This document shows, in pieces, positions 24,067 to 35,588 of a stretch of DNA of 64,000 bases. How positions within the stretch are numbered: position 1 is the stretch's first letter; each line of letters begins with the position of its first letter. The position numbers were made by a program, and so were the translations under genes. Source of the DNA: Asterochloris sp. CNOR1 (lineage: Eukaryota > Chlorophyta > Trebouxiophyceae > Trebouxiales > Trebouxiaceae); the NCBI GenBank assembly GCA_963969365.1, contig OZ017763.1, forward strand, positions 1,550,001 through 1,614,000. Reading direction: 5' to 3'. The notes under the pieces are model-generated. The model saw only the letters and a program-made list of their open reading frames with translations, made no database searches and was not told where the DNA came from.

Positions 24067-26087
24067 TCACAGCTCATGGAGGTGCGTCGGCGGGGCGGGC
24101 TGATTGCCAAGGGTGACGCCTTTGCTGAAGCCCGCCAGAGCTCCAGTGGTGACGTCGCGCCTCTCGGAATCCCCTGCCCCCAATCTGCAGACCAAGTTTT
24201 GCTTGTCAAGAGCAGAGTCAAATGCTGGAATGATAAACAAAAGGCATAAAGAGCTCCTTGCACTCCATAGGAGAGGGCTGAATAGCAGATGTCACATGCC
24301 AGACTTTCATGAGTGGACCTTGCCTGCTGAGCCCCTTGTCTGGCTGCTCCTTGCGCGCCAGGCAGGTCAACTGGGAGGCCTGCCGCTTGTTTCGCCTCAG
24401 CCTGTGCTGGCATGGTTGCACAAGAGCAGGATCTGCTATGGGCCGCTGCAGATTGCAGGGCAGCTGCATATTGGCAGCAGCACTTCGTAAAGTGTTTGCG
24501 GCCTGGGGCCAAGGTCTCTGAGCACCGTTCAGAGCTGACCAAGAAGGACAACAGAAAACTTGGGCCTGTCGGGCTCTTTACCTGCTTCAGTCAGCCTACT
24601 GCTGCCGGGTAATTTGGAGGAGCTTGTAGACTTTGCTTCACGCAGCTTTAGCATTGATTAATTGAACGGCATGCCATGAGGAGACGGCAGTGTGAATCAG
24701 ATATGTGCCATGCTCCACAGTCAGGGATGAAGGTGGAGAAGACTCACTCAGGGACCAAATTGTCAAAGGCCAGCATCACGCCATGTCGCAGAACATCTGA
24801 AGGCAGCTGGTGGACTCTGCAGAGGGGTGGCAAGTCACTGGGGGGATCACGGAGAGGGCTTGTTCTCAGCAGAACAACATACATGGCAGTGATGGATGCA
24901 GTCAGCTTTTCAAGCTCTGCCTGGAGGATCACTCGAGCATATGATGGCAGCAGGGCATCATGCTTGTGCATGATTCGCTTCACTGCAGGGGTCCAGTGCT
25001 CAATGTCACACCTGGTCCAGTGAGCGTAGGAAGGGGCCTGCTGATTCAGCGCCCACACCAGGACATCAACATTACCATTCATCGCAGCATAATATGTGGT
25101 GGTGCAGTTCCAGCAGCAGCCATGTTGGCGAGCCCACTGTAGCACAGCCAGGTGGCCCCCTGCGGCTGCGTATGAGCAGGTGCGGTCATCCATGGGACAC
25201 GTGTTCTCGACAGCCCACTGCAGCACTGGCAAGTGGCCTCTGCCGGCTGCAACCGCGCAAGTCATGCTGGTCCAGGGCTGATCATGCTGGCGGGCAAACT
25301 TTAGCACCTCTAGGTGGCCATTGTCAGCAGCAATGAAGCACATGCTCTTGCACCAGGGACAGCCGTGCACCACTGCCCATCGCAGCACAGCCAAGTGTCC
25401 GTCATGGGCTGCTGCGCCGCATGTTGCTCCGTCCATGGGGCCGCCGTGCCGGTGTGCAAAGTGTAATACAGCCAGGTGGCCACTGCCAGCTGCTGCTGCG
25501 CACGTTTGTTCATCCATGGGGCAGCCATTCTCGACAGCCCATTCCAGCACTGCCTGATGGCCCCGCCGTGCTGCCTCATTCACCACACCCTTGCCCCAGG
25601 GGCAGCCATTCTGCCGCGACCACTGCAGCATGGGCAGGTCACCCCGCGCTGCTGCGGCCTCAGGGGTGTGCTTGTCCCATGCCAAGTCGTGCTCGTGCGC
25701 CCACTGCAGCATTGCAAGGTCTCCTCTGGAGGCCGCTGCTGTGTAGACGGCCTCACTAGTGGGGCAGCCCCTTGCCTGGGCCCACTGCAGCACTGCCAGG
25801 TGGCCTCCCCAGGCTGCCGCCGCACAGGTCTGCTCATCCCATCTGCAGCCCTCTCGCCAGGCCCATTGCACCACTGCCAGCTGGCTCTTGGCAGCTGCGG
25901 CAGCGCAGGTCTGTTCGCCCAGATCCCAGCCACGCTGCTGTGCCCAGCGGTGGCAGTCAAGCTGGCCTGCTCCAGCAGCTGCCTCCAGGATGGGGATCGC
26001 ATGCTGCACCGCTACATCATAGCGCTCATCCAGGGCTGCCACGTTGCCAGCAGCTGCGGCAATGCACAGCTCCTGAAGTGTCTGCAT
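24067..26087 (-). CDS. Ankyrin-repeat protein, two exons, 485 aa
   Basis: Exon 1 (26087-24748) encodes 446 residues of ankyrin-type repeats, about 26-33 residues each, recognisable by recurring TCAAAA, GHLAVLQWA and GCPM/GCPW segments. Ankyrin repeats bind protein partners; no catalytic domain is visible. The open frame reads into a stop just past 24748, but GA/GTGAGT there is a good donor. Exon 2 (24184-24067), after TCTGCAG, restores phase and adds a tail ending THLHEL; this is more likely than an unspliced C-terminus. The first 45 or so residues lack clear repeats. A truncated relative lies at 37571-37726. The start region is shared with that copy and sits head to head with the small plus-strand gene at 26439. 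Similar repeat proteins occur in algae and giant viruses; nothing here points to viral orig­in. Confidence 0.85.
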
Positions 26088-26513
26088 CTGCAGTCGTCAG
26101 GGGCAGGGTGGGTAAGGCTCATGATGATGAAGACAGTTTACATCTCTTTCGGGGTGTCAAACATGCGCACCATGGTGTTCCCCTCAGAACTCCTGTTGCG
26201 TCATGTGCACCTGCATCAGCAGGCAAAAGCATGTGAGTACTTGTGAAAGTGAAACGAGAAGGCATGACCACTTCAGTGCTCGTTCAGCTGCAGACCTTGG
26301 CAGAAGGCAGCCCCAGGAGGCTGGCTGCAACCCCCAGTCCTTCAAGCGACCAGTCAGTGCTGCAGCCCGCGAAAGCAAGAAGGCAGAGTGGCCATGCCAG
26401 ATCGTGATCACACTCGAGCAAGCAGCAGACAAGGCAGCATGGCGGCAAACAATCAGAGCACTGCTCCCTCTGGAGGTGCACAAACCTCTCCCCTGCTTGC
26501 AGGGTAGGTCACA
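25931..26513. repeat. Dispersed duplication, left copy
   Basis: This block aligns in the same orientation with 37571-38207. It spans the ankyrin gene's 5' coding end, the 351-base divergent spacer and an exon beginning ATGGC(A/G)GCA. Shared landmarks include AAGGCTCATGATGATG, TGCGTCATGTGCA, CTTGTGAAAGTGAAACG and GCAGCAGACAAGGCAGCATGG. Confidence 0.9.
26088..26438. promoter_or_regulatory. Divergent promoter region, ankyrin gene and small membrane-protein gene
   Basis: The two start codons face away from each other across 351 bases with no coding signal. The whole spacer is duplicated upstream of the M16 gene, which supports it as a promoter-bearing unit. No specific binding site is recognised. 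Confidence 0.5.
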
Positions 26514-27645
26514 AGGTAATTTACCACTTCAATATTGTGGTCAACTCTTTGGCAGCGGTGACATAACGCTCACAGTACAAGCGAGTTACTGCTAGCAGGC
26601 CAAAGACAGGACTGTGGGGCATCAGGCCTCCTGAGATTTACGCAATCTTCCGCTTCAGCTTCACAGGCGGTCAGGTCTTGGCCCTCTGGCCGCTTGCCTT
26701 TGCTGTTGAACAGCACCTTCAGAACACCCACAGGGGACCCTCAAGATTGGCTGAAAAAAGCTGACAGATCCTCACCTCAGCAGATACACAGCGCCACCGC
26801 GGCATGTCAAGTCCCAGCATGGCCCAAGTTGCGCTGGCGCCTGGACCAGGCCCATGGCAACAGCACCACGCTCCATTGAGCCTCCCTCAGAGCAAGTGAG
26901 TACAGCCAAGACACAACTACTTGGCTCAAGCGATGTTGTGTGTTGAGCAGTGCAGTGAGCTGGTCTTGCTTTGCCTCCGTCCAACTGCCTGCGTTTGCGC
27001 TTGCCACCCGCAGACAGTCCCTCTGACAGAATCTTCTGAGATTTCCTGCAGCAGACCCACTGGAAGCTCCGGAACCTCCACAATGTTCACAATCATCTTT
27101 GTGGCTGTGTTTCTCGGCTTGGGCATGCTCATGGTAGTCATCCTCACCTCTATGGCCATGTGGCAGCACCATGCCCGCGCAGCAGAGCTGGAGCACTGTG
27201 CAAACCACCCTCAGGTGACTCTGTCCGCCTGCTGGCTGCTTGAGTCACCATCACATCACAGTGCCTAGACGCTACTGTGGCGTGGGGGCCCAGCCTCGAG
27301 GACCTCCATTGACCTGCTGACGTCATGCTCCTGGAGCGTTCATTGCATCATTCAGCCTTCAGCTGTAGCCTGTGCCCAACCACAGAACATCCATGGCACC
27401 ACTCTGAGGGGTGCCCTGAGCTGCGCTCTGCCCCTGTGCTGCAGTTGGCGGCTACACGCATGTGTCAAAAGGACGACGGGCCACAGCAGCCACCACCACC
27501 ACCAATAGAGCAGGTTGTTGTCGTTGAGCACCCTGATGGCTGCCAAAGCGTGACCATTGTGCGGCAGCAGCTTATGCCGAATGCAACAGCAGATGGCCAG
27601 CTGACTGGTCTGCCACCAGAAGGGATGCCTAAGGCCCCCTGCTGA
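26439..27645 (+). CDS. Small single-membrane-span protein, unrecognised, 142 aa
   Basis: Model: exons 26439-26503, 27052-27214, 27445-27645; phases agree. The product has a short Ser/Thr/Pro-rich N-terminus, one hydrophobic segment (about residues 36-60, starting MFTIIFVAVFLGLG), then a polar tail with a run of five Pro and a VVVVEHPDG segment. A type III or tail-out membrane topology is possible. I do not recognise the family. Exon 1 is homologous to exon 1 of the M16 peptidase gene at 38117, within the dispersed duplication, but encodes a diverged sequence and uses donor GG/GTAGGT. If exon 1 is wrong, translation could start at the Met at 27083 (110 aa). A TGTAA element follows at 27681. 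The two downstream exons are better supported than the first. Confidence 0.45.
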
Positions 27646-28356
27646 CGTGCCCACGACTTCAGCTTCTTCTACGACATACTTGTAATCATGAAGTGCCTTC
27701 CACTGCCCCGTCATTTCTGGTCTGCTTGATTATCAGCTTGTCTTGGTGCCCATCGCTCCTGACCACCATCTGTCGCATCTAAAAATTCTACCTGACAGGC
27801 AACCTGATTTCCTGACTCTGAGCAAGGCCTCCAGACAAAACGCCTCACAGCTTTGGGGCCCTTTGCCTGAATACTGCAGGTCCAGCTTTGAACAAGTTTC
27901 CTAGGAACTGATCCACTGTGGAACAAATGCAAGTCTGTGAAGAAAGGACAAGTGAGGTTCTTAGTGAACTCAGGAGGGGTGTCTGGCCCTTGCAGCTTCA
28001 GCACAACCTGCTGCGGCAGTGGCCTCTGTCCCCAGCCTTCCAGTGTGCAATCACATGCCCGCGCACCTGAGACAGGATGGTCAAGCTGCTTGCACAGGCG
28101 ACAGATTGGGGCACCTGAAGCCACTGAACATCTACAGCAGACATGCCAGAGTCTCAATGCTTTGGCAAGTTGCTTGTCATCAAACATCAGCCGTTATGCC
28201 TTGGCCCCAGATGTTTCATGGCTCTTAAGCTCTCAAGCATGTGACTGTGTGCGTCTGCTCACTCTACGTCAAGCGCTGTTCGGATCTTCACCTCGGATCT
28301 TCACAGCTTTACTTTCCTCGTTCATGATCTGCTTGCCTAGAGTGTGATGCAGTCTC
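27646..28356. other. Intergenic stretch with one unsupported open frame
   Basis: It lies between the small membrane-protein gene and the alpha/beta hydrolase, with a TGTAA element at its left end. A minus-strand frame of 158 codons (28187-27711, starting MFDDKQLAKALR) has no recognised motif, and frames of this length are common by chance in this window. An 11-base direct repeat (CGGATCTTCAC) occurs twice at about 28273-28300. Confidence 0.4.
27681..27685 (+). terminator. TGTAA poly(A)-like signal
   Basis: TGTAA begins 36 bases after the stop at 27645, a reasonable distance for a chlorophyte 3' UTR though short. It supports a plus-strand transcript ending here. Confidence 0.4.
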
Positions 28357-30434
28357 ATGGCAATGTCAAATCCCCCTGACTTCAGACGAGCAAGCCTGAC
28401 ACGGGCCCAGCCCAGAAGATATCACTGTGGGCAACATGTGCTGCAGCAACCTGTCAAGGTGCAGCAACACATCAGGACAACAGGGGGGAGGCTACACTGC
28501 CACGCACTGCAAACAGAGGTACTGTTGTCTCTCAAAGTGGCCATGGCTGCTATCGGATTATGTATTGGCAGTTGGCGTGCATGAAGCCACTTTCATCCTG
28601 TGTGCAGGCCCTGCCTGTATGGATGCCACCTCAGATCAATGAGATTGAGGACTCTGCAGCCCTTGCCATGGCAGCACGCATGCAGTGCACCTCCGTTCAA
28701 GTGCCAGCCATAGGGCTGGTCGACACAGTCTTTGTTGGGCCAGGTGCAATGCACACCTGTGCTGTACTGCAGTTTGGCTGTTGTCTCCTGTTGCTGAGCA
28801 GCATGATCTTGCCATGCAACAGGCCTTGCATGCTCACTGTGCGGCAGCAAGCAGGCTACATGTCGTTGGTTCAACGCACAGCGCTTTAGGCCTCCAAGAC
28901 AGCCTACTCTGGTGTCTGCTGCTGCACCTGACGGCATGCCATTGGACCCCCTGCAGACAGCTCCCAAAAACGCGGGAGCGGCACACCAGTCCTGCTGCTG
29001 CACGGCTTCGACAGCTCAAGCCTGGAGTTCAGGTCTGTACCCCCCCTATGGTCAAGCTTCAATGCACAGATGCATGCTTCAGGGATCCGTACTGCCACAC
29101 ATCGTCTGCTGCATCAACAGCTGCTACTTCAGCCAGGCAGGCGTTCTGAAGCACATCACAAAGGGCCCTGGGGAGCACATCACAAAGGGCTCAGTCTGCT
29201 GCTGCCCTTGCAGGCTTTTACTGCCCCTCCTAGAGCAAGCCCAGGTGCCAACATGGGCTGTGGACCTGATTGGTGGGGGGTTCACTGACAGCGGGGCTGC
29301 ACAGAGGCCGGACATGCAGCTGGGCCCGCAGCAGAAACGCGAGCACCTCTTCAGCTTCTGGCAGGCAAAGGTACTGACATCATCATCGGTCTGCCAGCAC
29401 CCTGCCGTGTGAGCTGTCACAGCCCAGCAGGTGCAGGCCCAGATGGTTGCAGTTGTGCTTGTGGTCAGCGCCTGAACTTTCAGATGCAAGCCTGCTTGAG
29501 GCCAGCATCCAGCCATGCTGGCTGCTGAACCTGGTAGGCAGCCAGCATGAGCAGGCTGATGTGCACACCAACCTTGCTGGCGACCAGCTCCCAAGTTTCT
29601 GGCTCCGCCCTGCAGATCGGCCAGCCCATGGCCGTGCTCGGCACCAGCATAGGTGGTGCAGTGGCAATCGATTTTGCGCTGCACCATCCAGAAGCTGTCG
29701 TAAAGCTCTGCCTGGTGGACGCGCAGGGATTTATCGATGGCCTTGGCCCAATGCCAAAGGCGCCTGGCTGCCTTACCAAGTTTCTGGTTCGAAAGGCAAG
29801 ACATCATAAGAAGAGTGCTGTGGTTGGACAGTGGTCAGCTTTGCTGGAGGTCTTAGGTTTCATCTGCCAGTCTGCTCTGCCAGGCCTAGTGACAAATGCA
29901 GTGTCTCTACAGGTGCAAAGGTCCGAGTGGCTGCGCCAGTTGGCTGCCTCTGTGGCATACTTCGACAAGAAGCGGTTCGCTACCAAGGACAACATGAGGA
30001 TTAGACGCCTGCATACATTCTGCCCAGGTCTGCTGATTTTATGTCATGTCTGCCCTCTTGCAACGCAGCCAGCCATTTTGGGTGCAGCGTTGCATACCAG
30101 CCTGCGGCTCAGAGCTCAGGCTGAGTTTTCTGCAGGCTGGACAGAGGCCAACCAAGCTTTCATCAGGAGTGGGGGTTATGCGCTCAGCAAACGGGTCCGT
30201 GAGGTTCAGCAGGAGTCCCTGGTGTGCTGGGGCCGGCAAGATAGAATTCTGGGCCCCAAGTATGCAAAGCAGTTTTCAGATGAGCTTCCGAAAAGCAAGC
30301 TGGTCTGGATGGAAGCGTGTGGCCACCTAGGCCACCTCGAGCAGCCACAAATGCTGGCAGACTATGTGCTTGACTTCTTGCAAGTGCCCAGAGCAGCGCA
30401 GGTAGCCAACCAGGTGCCTGCCCCTCAGACATGA
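28357..30434 (+). CDS. Plastid-type alpha/beta hydrolase
   Basis: Exons 28357-28518, 28608-28743, 28957-29032 and 29214-29370 have consistent phase; the last block runs 29616-30434. The 54-residue first exon (MAMSNPPDFRRASL...) is basic, Ser/Thr-containing and poor in acid, like a transit peptide. The oxyanion segment is VLLLHGFDSS, the nucleophile is Ser188 in GTSIGG, and a late Asp (WGRQDRIL) and His (CGHLGHLEQP) complete a triad. The ALAMAARM...SVQVP lead-in and the SGGYAL segment match a plant and algal plastid hydrolase group; the substrate is unknown. Frame 29616-30434 is open throughout, but plant relatives suggest it contains two or three introns, for example a GC donor at 29796, an acceptor before 29912 (GTCTCTACAG) and one before 30135. 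The exact product length is therefore uncertain. Confidence 0.82.
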
Positions 30435-30902
30435 GCCTGCTGCTGCTGCAGCATGTATGTGAGAGTGCACTGCTTAGTGCTCCCCAGCGCGCCCCCCCCC
30501 CCCCGCCCACCCCACCCCTTTTATTGGTGCCACATTTGAGTATCATTCTTGCCGGATGCCAGCAGACATGCCCCCTGCACTGCAGTCCCTTGAAATGACC
30601 CTTGCTGCTGCTTTCAAGTCCTCTGACAGTGGTAAGCTCAGCACCCCTTACATCTGTGAAGGACTATGACTTGGTGGGCAGTTAGTGGTCCAAAGCCGCA
30701 CGCATCATATCATCTAAGTTTAACAGTGCCGCTGCTGAGAATCAAGGGTGACCATTGGAAATTGTTGCATGGATTTGTTGCGCGCAGATGACATGAAATC
30801 AGTTTACCACCTCACACTTGAGATCGGATTTTGGATGATGACACACATGAAGATCTCCTCTTCCCCGAATCCATGCAGACCTGAAACAGACATCCCCGAA
30901 TC
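30435..30902. other. Intergenic spacer with poly-C tract
   Basis: This stretch separates the hydrolase stop from the ABCG start and should hold one 3' UTR and one promoter. A run of 13 C (30492-30504) followed by CCCACC blocks could form a G-quadruplex on the minus strand. I see no gene. Confidence 0.55.
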
Positions 30903-33900
30903 ATGCTGTCCACACTCGCAGACGCATCTGGTGATACGGACAGCATGGTGACAGCGCTGCCAGCGACGCCACATGTGATCACCCTTGAGGAGCAGGTGAG
31001 GCTGTGCCAAGCTCGATCTGCACAACAGTGGTCTCAGGTTGGCACCAAAGGCAGCAAAGGTCCCTCAGCATGCCTGGCGTCCTAGGCCCACTGGTGCAGG
31101 CAGCATGCCATGCAGTCCGCAACCAGGGGCAGTCAAAATGCAAAGTGTACTGGTGCAGGCGCCGCTGGTCCAGCTGCACTGGGAGCAGCTCTCATGTGAG
31201 GTGGTTGTGGGTCACAGGAAGCAACGCAGGACACTGCAGATTCTGCGAGACGTGTATGGCAGTGCCACATCAGGCACCCTGCTGGGCATCATGGGGCCGA
31301 CAGGTATGAGCGGCTCGCGCCTGCGCGACTATGAATTGCCTCATTGAATCCCACGAGCTTGCAGCTGCCACTGGTCCCTAAGCTGCCAGCGTGCCTGCTG
31401 TCGTCAGCACTGGGCAGAAGCCTGGATCCCTCAGGCCCAGCAGTCTGATCATGGCCCCAACCACATGGCAGCCTCTAGCTTGCTAAGCACTTTGCATCTG
31501 AGTGCAGGCTGCGGCAAGACCACTCTGTTGAGTGCTCTGGCAGGGCGACTGCCCCAGGGTGGAACGCTACGTGGAGACATCATGCTGAACGGCGGCCCTC
31601 GACCTGCCTCCTTCAGGCGGCTGTCTGCCTGTGAGAGCACTGCCAGCTGCCCAGCAATGTGCATCGTCCCTCCGCACTTTGGGCCCAGCAATGCACATCG
31701 TGCCGCAGGGAGCATTGATGCCAGACTTCTTGCAGACATGTGCTGAGCAGCCTGCTGCCTAGCAAGCTTGCTTAAGCAAGGTGGGGGTGTGCAATCCTTG
31801 CTGATACTGGTCTACAGATCAGGCTGTTACTGCCTCCATTTGGGCTATCTATGCTCATCTGCCCCAGGACCCCTGCAGATGTCATGCAAGACAATACGCT
31901 CTACAGCCACCTGACGGTGCGGGAGACGTTCCTGATTGCCGCAGCAATGCGGCTGCCACTTGGTTCATCTCCTGCGGTGCAGAAGGCGGCAGCTGAAAAG
32001 GCCATGCTGGACTTAGGGCTGGCCAAGACGGCAGACACCCGCATAGGTACCAAGGGGCTGCTTCCTGTGCCTGCGCAATGTGTATCTCAGCACCTCACCC
32101 TGCCGGCCTTCAATGCACTGCCAGCTGTTTTGCTCATTGGTATCAAAGCTTGAATGGTCCAGGGTTGTGGACTGGAAACCTTCCTGCGGACTGACTGTAC
32201 CTGTGCCCGCAGGCAGCCCGTCCTCTCGCAGCATTTCAGGCGGAGAGCGCAGGCGTGTTGTGTGAGTCTGACCTGCAGCCTGGCATCTACAGCCTGAATT
32301 CCATGCAACATGTGGCCTACGTGCATGTGAAGCACTCAACCATGCCAGGCACAGCCCCACCAGGCTGATGCGGTCCTCCTGCCGTGCAGCATTGGGACAG
32401 AGATCATGGCAGGACCACCAATCATCTTCCTTGACGAGCCAACAACGGGTCAGTTGGGTATGGAGGAAGCTACGCCACTTGCTGACTTTGTGACGTGACT
32501 CCAGGGGCAGTCTGTGTGCGGCACCAGCAGGTGCAGAGGCGCACACCTCTGCGTTTGCAGGACTCAGATGCGGTAGACTGGGTCCATGCTGCAGGTCTGG
32601 ATGCTTTCCAGGCCTTCACGCTCGTCAGGAGCCTCAAGGCCCTCGCCCAGAAGGACCGGTGCCTGCTCAGCACCATCCACCAGCCTCGCAGCTCCATCTT
32701 CGCCATGTTCACCAGCCTGCTGCTGCTGAGCGAGGGCAGCGTCATGTATTGGGGTCCTGCCCAGGATGCTGTAAGCGCCTCACGCCTCGCTGAGATCCTG
32801 GAGCTTTTTAAGCAGCAGATGTGGCGACCTGTGTTGTTGCTCTGTTTTCCTGGTTGCCAATCTGGCCGCAGGGGACAATACTCAGTCTGCCTACAGGAGT
32901 TTGAATGCCTGCAGGCACAGTTCTTTGCAAGCTGTGGATTCACATGCCCGCCCTTTGAGAACCCAGCGGACTTCTTTTTGGACACTGTCAGTCCAGATAG
33001 TAGCAGCAAGCAGACAGCAGCTGACAGCAAGGAGCGCAGTGAACTGCTGGCCCGTGCCTGCAAGCTCAGGCAACGCCACCAGGTGGGCACCAGCATCTGC
33101 CGTTTCACTCAGGCAATGCCACCAGGTGGGCACAAGCATCTGCCGTTTCTTTTGATGCAACTACTGATGATGACGGTGTGTGCAGAGCGGGCAAGGGTCC
33201 ACTGTGCAGTCCCTTCCCAGCAGCATCACACCTCACAGCCAGGCTAGACAAAGAGTGGTGGCTACCTATTGGAATGAGTGGCGTGTGCTGTCGCGCAGGA
33301 GCTTCCTCCAGTCCTCCAGAGACACATTTGCGCACGTTGTTGGGCTCTTTTCGGTAAAACGTCCATCAGGATGGCTGCCTGGCTTGCTGCTTTTAAAGCT
33401 TATTAAGTACAATGCATGGCGCTGCTGCATGTTGAGCCGTGAGCTGACCTGCAGGTGGTGATCACTGCAGTGGTGCTGGGCATCATCTTTTCTGACATCA
33501 AATATGACCAGAAGGTGCCATGCTTGATTGTCAACAAGCACCTCCAATTCTAGCGCTCCTGGGTCGTGGCTGGCGCTGAGCAATGCATCATAGGTGACTC
33601 ACCACTGTGTGTTTGGCCTGCAGGGAGTGTCGGACAGAGCAGGGATCCTTTTCTTCTGCTGTGAGCAGAGGCCTGCCTCGAGATTGATCTGTGCAGCGTT
33701 CAACTGGAGCTTGCAAGCAACCTGTTTTACTGTGTTGCAGGTCTTCAGGGTGAGGCGCTTCGCAGTTGCTGCATGTTCCTGTCTGGCTGCACCCGTGACT
33801 GCAGTGAGCTTTAGCTAGAGCCCGGTGCTGCGCTGCACTTCAGTTGCCTTTTCTACCCTATTCCCCATCCTGAGCAGCTTTCAGAAAGAGAAGGTTGTGG

Positions 33901-35588
33901 TGAACAGGTAGGTGCAGCCTACTGGGGCTTCGTCTAGAGGCTCTGGCACCTGCGACCCTCTGAGCTGTGCCGCCTGTGCAGGGAACGCGCCAGTGAGCTG
34001 TACCATATGCTGCCGTTGTACATCTCAAAGGTGCTGAGCGAAGCACCGCAACCCCTTCTTCAGATGCTCGTCTTCAGTTGCATTCTGTATTGGATGGTCA
34101 GTCACCGCGTCTGATGAGTGCTGACCTGAGCATCGGCGCAACTTGTGTGGTGCATTCGTCTGCATCCAGGCTGCACTTGCAGAAGGACACGTGCACAGGG
34201 TGGCATCTGCACAAGCATGTCTCTGGAGCAGTTGCTCATGTCTTCTCCTGTGCATGCAGGCGCACCTGAACCCAAAGGCATCTCACTTCTTCATCTTCAT
34301 GGCCATTCTTGTGTTGGAAGCCTTGGCAGCCCAGGCCTTGGTACGTTTCACCTGCAGCCAGTCAGCCACACCCCTGCTGGCAAGGCCTGCACATCCTTGT
34401 GCTGATGGCATGCATCTGCACGATCTGAGTGCTAAACAACATGCTGCATAGACAGAGCCTGCCTGGCAGCAGCTTTAGTACTAAACTGATTAGCAGCTCA
34501 CCTTCACTGTCTTGCGGCTGTGCAGGGGCTAGCCATCAGTGCAGGCAAGCAGGACTCATGGGCTCATCTGCATGTACAGCAGCACCCTCAATGCACAACC
34601 TCCATGACTGATGTGGCAGCATGCCCATAGTGTGGCAGGCTCATGGCACACACAGCCTGGCTGTGTCCAGCTCTTGCGCTTGATGCTGCACTGACACTGC
34701 TGGCTCTGGGGAGTCAATGTCACGTGGCAGTCTGAGCAAGGAAAGTATGTTTACAGGTGTCAGCAACGAGAAGGTGGCCCTAGCGCTGGCATCTGGCGGT
34801 GAGTTCATGGCTTGTGGCTGCCAATCGCGCAGCTGCTCACCTTGACCAATCAACTGTGCCGCAGTTACTGTCATCTTCCTGCTGTTTGGAGGATACTATA
34901 TCAATTCCAGCAGCATTCCACGCTGGCTGTTCTGGTGAGACATATGCACGACTGAGCTGCGACCATAAGGGCAGCTGCGCCAGTCTACCTTTGGCTACAG
35001 GGTGCAGTACCTCTCCCATATCTACTGGGCCTTCTCAGCATTGGTGACAAATGAATTTGGTGGCCAGTGCTGCTGGGCGTGCGACACTATCTGCAATGCC
35101 ACAGGTAGGTAACACACCTGGCCTGGAAGCTGCAGTCAGCTAGTTGCACCACTTTCATGTTTGTTGGTGCTGTGCAGGATGCACCACACCGACAGAAGGC
35201 TGCCTGCACACCGGAGAGCAGATCTTGCAACAACTTTCTTTTGGAGAATGGGCATCTTGGAAGGGCTGCGTCGGCCTTATTGCAATGTGAGCCGCCACTG
35301 TTGTTATCTCACTGATGCGGCTGTGCTCAGCAAAACAGAGATACATGCCATCTAGGTTGCCAAAGACTGGTTTTGTGCGTGTGAGTTAAGAAGCAACAAG
35401 GTTCAGCCCTTGAGGTGTACTGTCATCACAGCAACTTGCAAAGCTGCTCTGTGACCTTGTTGCTGATCTGCTTCAGGATTTGCCTGTATCACAGCACTGG
35501 ATTCCTTGCTCTCCTGCTTACAAAACCTCACTTTCAGTCCCTGTCGCAAGCACCAGAGAAGCTGGCAACCCGCAGAGCAGAGGCGTAG
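30903..35588 (+). CDS. ABCG-family half transporter (20 exons, 634 aa)
   Basis: ABCG half transporters have an N-terminal ATPase followed by six membrane helices and dimerise to export lipids or other hydrophobic compounds. Exons: 30903-30995, 31159-31303, 31508-31630, 31879-32046, 32213-32261, 32390-32448, 32595-32770, 32915-33082, 33243-33353, 33455-33514, 33624-33660, 33844-33907, 33982-34096, 34260-34340, 34526-34544, 34757-34798, 34865-34934, 35001-35104, 35178-35286, 35477-35588; total 1905 bases, in frame. Walker A GPTGCGKTT (77-85), signature ISGGE (184-188), Walker B IIFLDEPTTG (204-213) and H-loop His241 are intact. NPADFFLD follows, then helices and a Cys-rich loop (CCWACDTICNATGC) typical of the extracellular segment before the last helix. 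Exon 15 is only 19 bases and has a GC donor. The substrate cannot be inferred. Confidence 0.93.
33065..33150 (+). repeat. 43-bp tandem duplication of an ABCG donor site
   Basis: Units 33065-33107 and 33108-33150 are nearly identical and each contains CCACCAGGTGGGCAC, the donor of exon 32915-33082. The copy offers a second donor 43 bases downstream; use of it would shift the frame. Confidence 0.9.

Noticed and set aside
24744-24747. Ankyrin protein ending at the unspliced stop at 24744
   Set aside because: GA/GTGAGT at 24748 is a good donor, and exon 24184-24067 continues in phase with a plausible tail.
24067-26087. Giant-virus insertion because of the ankyrin type
   Set aside because: The gene has a spliced second exon and host-like composition, and no other viral gene is nearby. 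Such proteins are also common in algae.
27711-28187. 158-codon minus-strand gene
   Set aside because: No recognised motif or splice partner; chance frames of this size are frequent in this GC-rich window.
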